A DNA stretch of 64,000 nt from Nocardia goodfellowii (GTDB taxonomy: Bacteria > Actinomycetota > Actinomycetes > Mycobacteriales > Mycobacteriaceae), in the NCBI RefSeq assembly GCF_017875645.1, contig NZ_JAGGMR010000001.1, positions 7,564,001 through 7,628,000 of the forward strand, given 5' to 3'. Positions 62,282 to 64,000 of the stretch are shown piece by piece. A model generated the notes under the pieces. It saw nothing but the letters and a program-made list of their open reading frames with translations. It had not been told where the DNA came from and made no database searches. The translations under genes were made by a program, and so were the position numbers. Position 1 is the first letter of the stretch. Each line of letters starts with the position of its first letter.

Positions 62282-62833
62282 AGATTTCCCATTCGTCGCG
62301 GGTGATCTCATACCGGACCTCTCCATACTCGGAGCCTTCTATCGCGGGCAGATCAGGAAAGTACGTTTTGACGTGGGTCATCCCGAGTTTGCCATGACGT
62401 TGCGCGAAGCGCGGTTGACGAACATTGTTTCGGCCCAGATCATGCGCAGGCCGAGTTCGGTGAATGCTTTGTGTAGCAGGGCTTTCGAGCCCTCGGTCGC
62501 GTAGCCCTTGCCCCACGCCGGTCGGCGGAAGCGGTAGCCGAGTTCGGCCTCGTCCGTGGGGTCGTCGGCTTCGGGGCGCAGGATGAACCAGCCGAGGAAT
62601 TCGCCGCTGGTCTTCGCGTGCGTCGCGAAGGTTCCGAAGTGGCCATTCCATTTGTCGTATTGGTGGAGCAGGCGGGGTAGGACCTCGTGCTGAATTCGGT
62701 GCGGAGGTGTGGGGATTCCGCCGGAGAGGTAGCGCATGACCTCGGGGTCGCTGTCCAGTTCGATGAGCAAGTCGGCGTCGTTCTCGGTGAAGTGACGCAG
62801 TAGCAGACGGTCGGTTTCGAGGTAGGTGGCCAC
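62280..62833 (-). pseudogene. GNAT acetyltransferase gene broken by a single frameshift
   Basis: The first frame (GTG 62833 to a stop near 62378) encodes most of a GNAT N-acetyltransferase of the RimJ/RimL type: ETDRLLLRHFTENDADLLIELDSDPEVMRYL, LGYRFRRPAWGKGYATEGSKALLHKAFTELGL, ETMFVNRASRNVMA. The expected end of the domain (KLGMTHVKTYFPDLPAIEGSEYGEVRYEITRDEWEI) is present in the next frame. The switch is at about 62388-62392, where one base seems lost in a TTT run. Either the gene is recently inactivated or the base is a sequencing error. It ends exactly where the integrase remnant begins. Confidence 0.75.
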
Positions 62834-62931
62834 ACGGGATGGTCACATGGAGCGGATCATGCCAGCCAGTGATTTATGCCGACGTGCAGCGGAGGTGGCG
62901 CTGATTGCGGCTGCGGCAGGATGATACGAGT

Positions 62932-63525
62932 ATGAGACCCATGGTCGGTGCTGCGCTGAGGCGGTGCGACGAGTGCGGCGGCTATGAGTACGGCGGGGCG
63001 CCGGACTGCGATCGATGCCGGGTGCTGGTCGATGAGATCGTCGAGCAGCAGTGGCGACGATTCCTTGCCGACTGGCCGGGTGAGAGCGAAAGCGATGTCG
63101 CCGGACTCGTCGTCGCGGAACCCGACCGGCACGACTGGCGGGTCGTCGACGCCGCGTTGGATCGGATCGTCTGCGATGAGTGCGGCGGCCGGCTCGGTCG
63201 CGGTCCGATGACCTGCTCGGCCTGCAACCTGGCGCACGGATTCCGTTACGCCGCTGTGGAAACCGATCGGCCGGGCGTTCCGCCGGGCAATGAGCACGCC
63301 ATCCGCGTCAACGTCTCGGTGGTGCGCAGACCGCACATGACGTCTCCGCAAGAGTTGCTCGCTCGGCGGCTGCTGCTGCCGGCCCTGCTGATCGGGCTCT
63401 TGCCCACCACCGCAGAGGCACAACGCATCAGCAAGATCATCAAGTCCGATCCCGCGCCCGGCCGAGTTGCCGCAATGGTCGATGACTGGTTGCGTGCGAG
63501 CGGCATGACTGTCCCCGGGCGATAG
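62932..63525 (+). CDS. Hypothetical protein with two CxxC pairs
   Basis: The 197-residue protein has CDECGG...CDRC at residues 12-30 and CDECGG...CSAC near 80-97, two separate zinc-ribbon-like units, around a region with EQQWRRFLADWPGE. The C-terminal third is helical with a hydrophobic run (LLARRLLLPALLIGLLPTT). I do not recognise a family. The ATG at 62932 follows AGGATG; an ATG at 62941 is also possible. Confidence 0.65.
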   Translation: MRPMVGAALRRCDECGGYEYGGAPDCDRCRVLVDEIVEQQWRRFLADWPGESESDVAGLVVAEPDRHDWRVVDAALDRIVCDECGGRLGRGPMTCSACNLAHGFRYAAVETDRPGVPPGNEHAIRVNVSVVRRPHMTSPQELLARRLLLPALLIGLLPTTAEAQRISKIIKSDPAPGRVAAMVDDWLRASGMTVPGR

Positions 63526-63550
63526 CCGAGAACCGGTGCGGATCAAGTGA

Positions 63551-63907
63551 TCAGTCGCCTGTCCCGTGCCCGAGCGGGAGGCCCTGCACAGGAATAGCGG
63601 CGACTGTCAGTGCGAGTCCGCGCAGCACGGATGGCAGGTGATGGGTCGGGGCCGCGCCTTGCGGGCAGTCGAGCAGGACTCCGCCGGGGCCGTACAGCTC
63701 GCATTCGAACCAGCTGCGCAAGCGTCGATCACGGCGTGCGGGGTAGTGCAGGTCCCGGTCCAGACGGGCGGCGAGTTCGGTCAGGGACGCCGCGACCTGG
63801 GCCGGGTTCCCGGCGTTGCCGACCTGCCACCACGGCTGGTTGTAGCGGCCTGGAGCCGAGATCGCCACGGTGTAGGTCAGGTGTATGTCGGTCCTGGAGT
63901 TGCCCAC
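63551..63907 (-). CDS. Hypothetical protein (118 aa)
   Basis: The 118-residue frame has protein-like composition (TYTVAISAPGRYNQPWWQVGNAGNPAQVAASLTELAARLDRD, FECELYGPGGVLLDCP) with no known motif. It looks like a small alpha/beta domain. It is convergent with the two-CxxC gene, 25 bases apart. Confidence 0.55.
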   Translation of the reverse strand: MGNSRTDIHLTYTVAISAPGRYNQPWWQVGNAGNPAQVAASLTELAARLDRDLHYPARRDRRLRSWFECELYGPGGVLLDCPQGAAPTHHLPSVLRGLALTVAAIPVQGLPLGHGTGD

Positions 63908-64000
63908 CCCGCCACTGTGCCAGACCGGATCGGCCGCTTGGGTGAGGCGGTACCGGCAATGTCGGGCTCGGATGCCATGGCTCGGTGTCAGTCGGTTCTC

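Overview
The window is high-GC actinobacterial DNA. Its long chromosomal backbone matches the gene set and approximate order of the Mycobacterium tuberculosis Rv2457c-Rv2478c neighbourhood: clpX, clpP2, clpP1, tig, nei, rpiB, an Rv2466c-type thiol protein, pepN, a DUF5130 gene, a small CtaJ-like membrane protein, glbO, a GH13 alpha-glucosidase, an HNH protein, an Rv2474c-like gene, a thioesterase, NAD-glutamate dehydrogenase, an ABC-F ATPase (EttA) and an SSB-like protein. EspG/PPE-type genes and a mycothiol-linked protein point to the mycolic-acid group (Corynebacteriales). The extra metabolic and regulatory genes and the bacterial Hen1/Pnkp pair fit Nocardia best. This taxonomic call is inference from gene content.

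Layout. 1-7.0 kb: ketosteroid isomerase, a STAS antagonist, the Clp protease/trigger factor block (minus strand, each unit ending in a strong hairpin) and an FKBP lipoprotein. 7.1-13.8 kb: phosphoketolase, then a tightly coupled Hen1-Pnkp RNA-repair operon. 13.8-20.3 kb: an AraC regulator divergent from a flavodoxin-fold reductase, a three-gene PPE/EspG-type cassette, a DGPF/ECF sigma factor pair (ECF42 type) and a FAD reductase. 20.4-24.7 kb: an Rv2466c-type protein with a SigH-like promoter, an M48 protease, rpiB, nei and a diguanylate cyclase. 25.07-25.26 kb: tRNA-Gly(TCC) and tRNA-Pro(TGG).

25.3-32.6 kb is an accessory region next to tRNA-Pro. It is richer in A/T and made of short unrecognised genes, an XRE/DUF6879 regulatory operon divergent from a winged-helix/recombinase-like pair, and an intact IS5-family insertion sequence with terminal inverted repeats and a 3-bp target duplication. 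32.6-36.3 kb: an alpha/beta hydrolase divergent from a LysR regulator over a perfect palindrome, an Excalibur-type membrane protein with an octapeptide repeat, and a NUDIX hydrolase.

36.3-61.6 kb returns to the conserved backbone: purC, pepN, an NmrA-type protein, DUF5130/ctaJ-like, alpha-glucosidase, truncated haemoglobin, HNH protein, XRE-cupin regulator divergent from azlCD, thioesterase, LysR divergent from an MFS exporter, NAD-GDH, ettA, ssb-like, a PLP-dependent dehydratase-like enzyme and a CopD-CtaG fusion. At 61.8-62.8 kb a tRNA-Arg(TCT) is followed by the C-terminal remnant of a tyrosine integrase, which abuts a GNAT acetyltransferase gene broken by a frameshift. Two unrecognised genes, one with two CxxC pairs, close the window.

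Several starts were moved from the longest reading frame on Shine-Dalgarno spacing: GTG for tig, nei and DUF6879, and TTG for purC and the thioesterase. No CRISPR array, rRNA, prophage structural module or biosynthetic cluster was seen.
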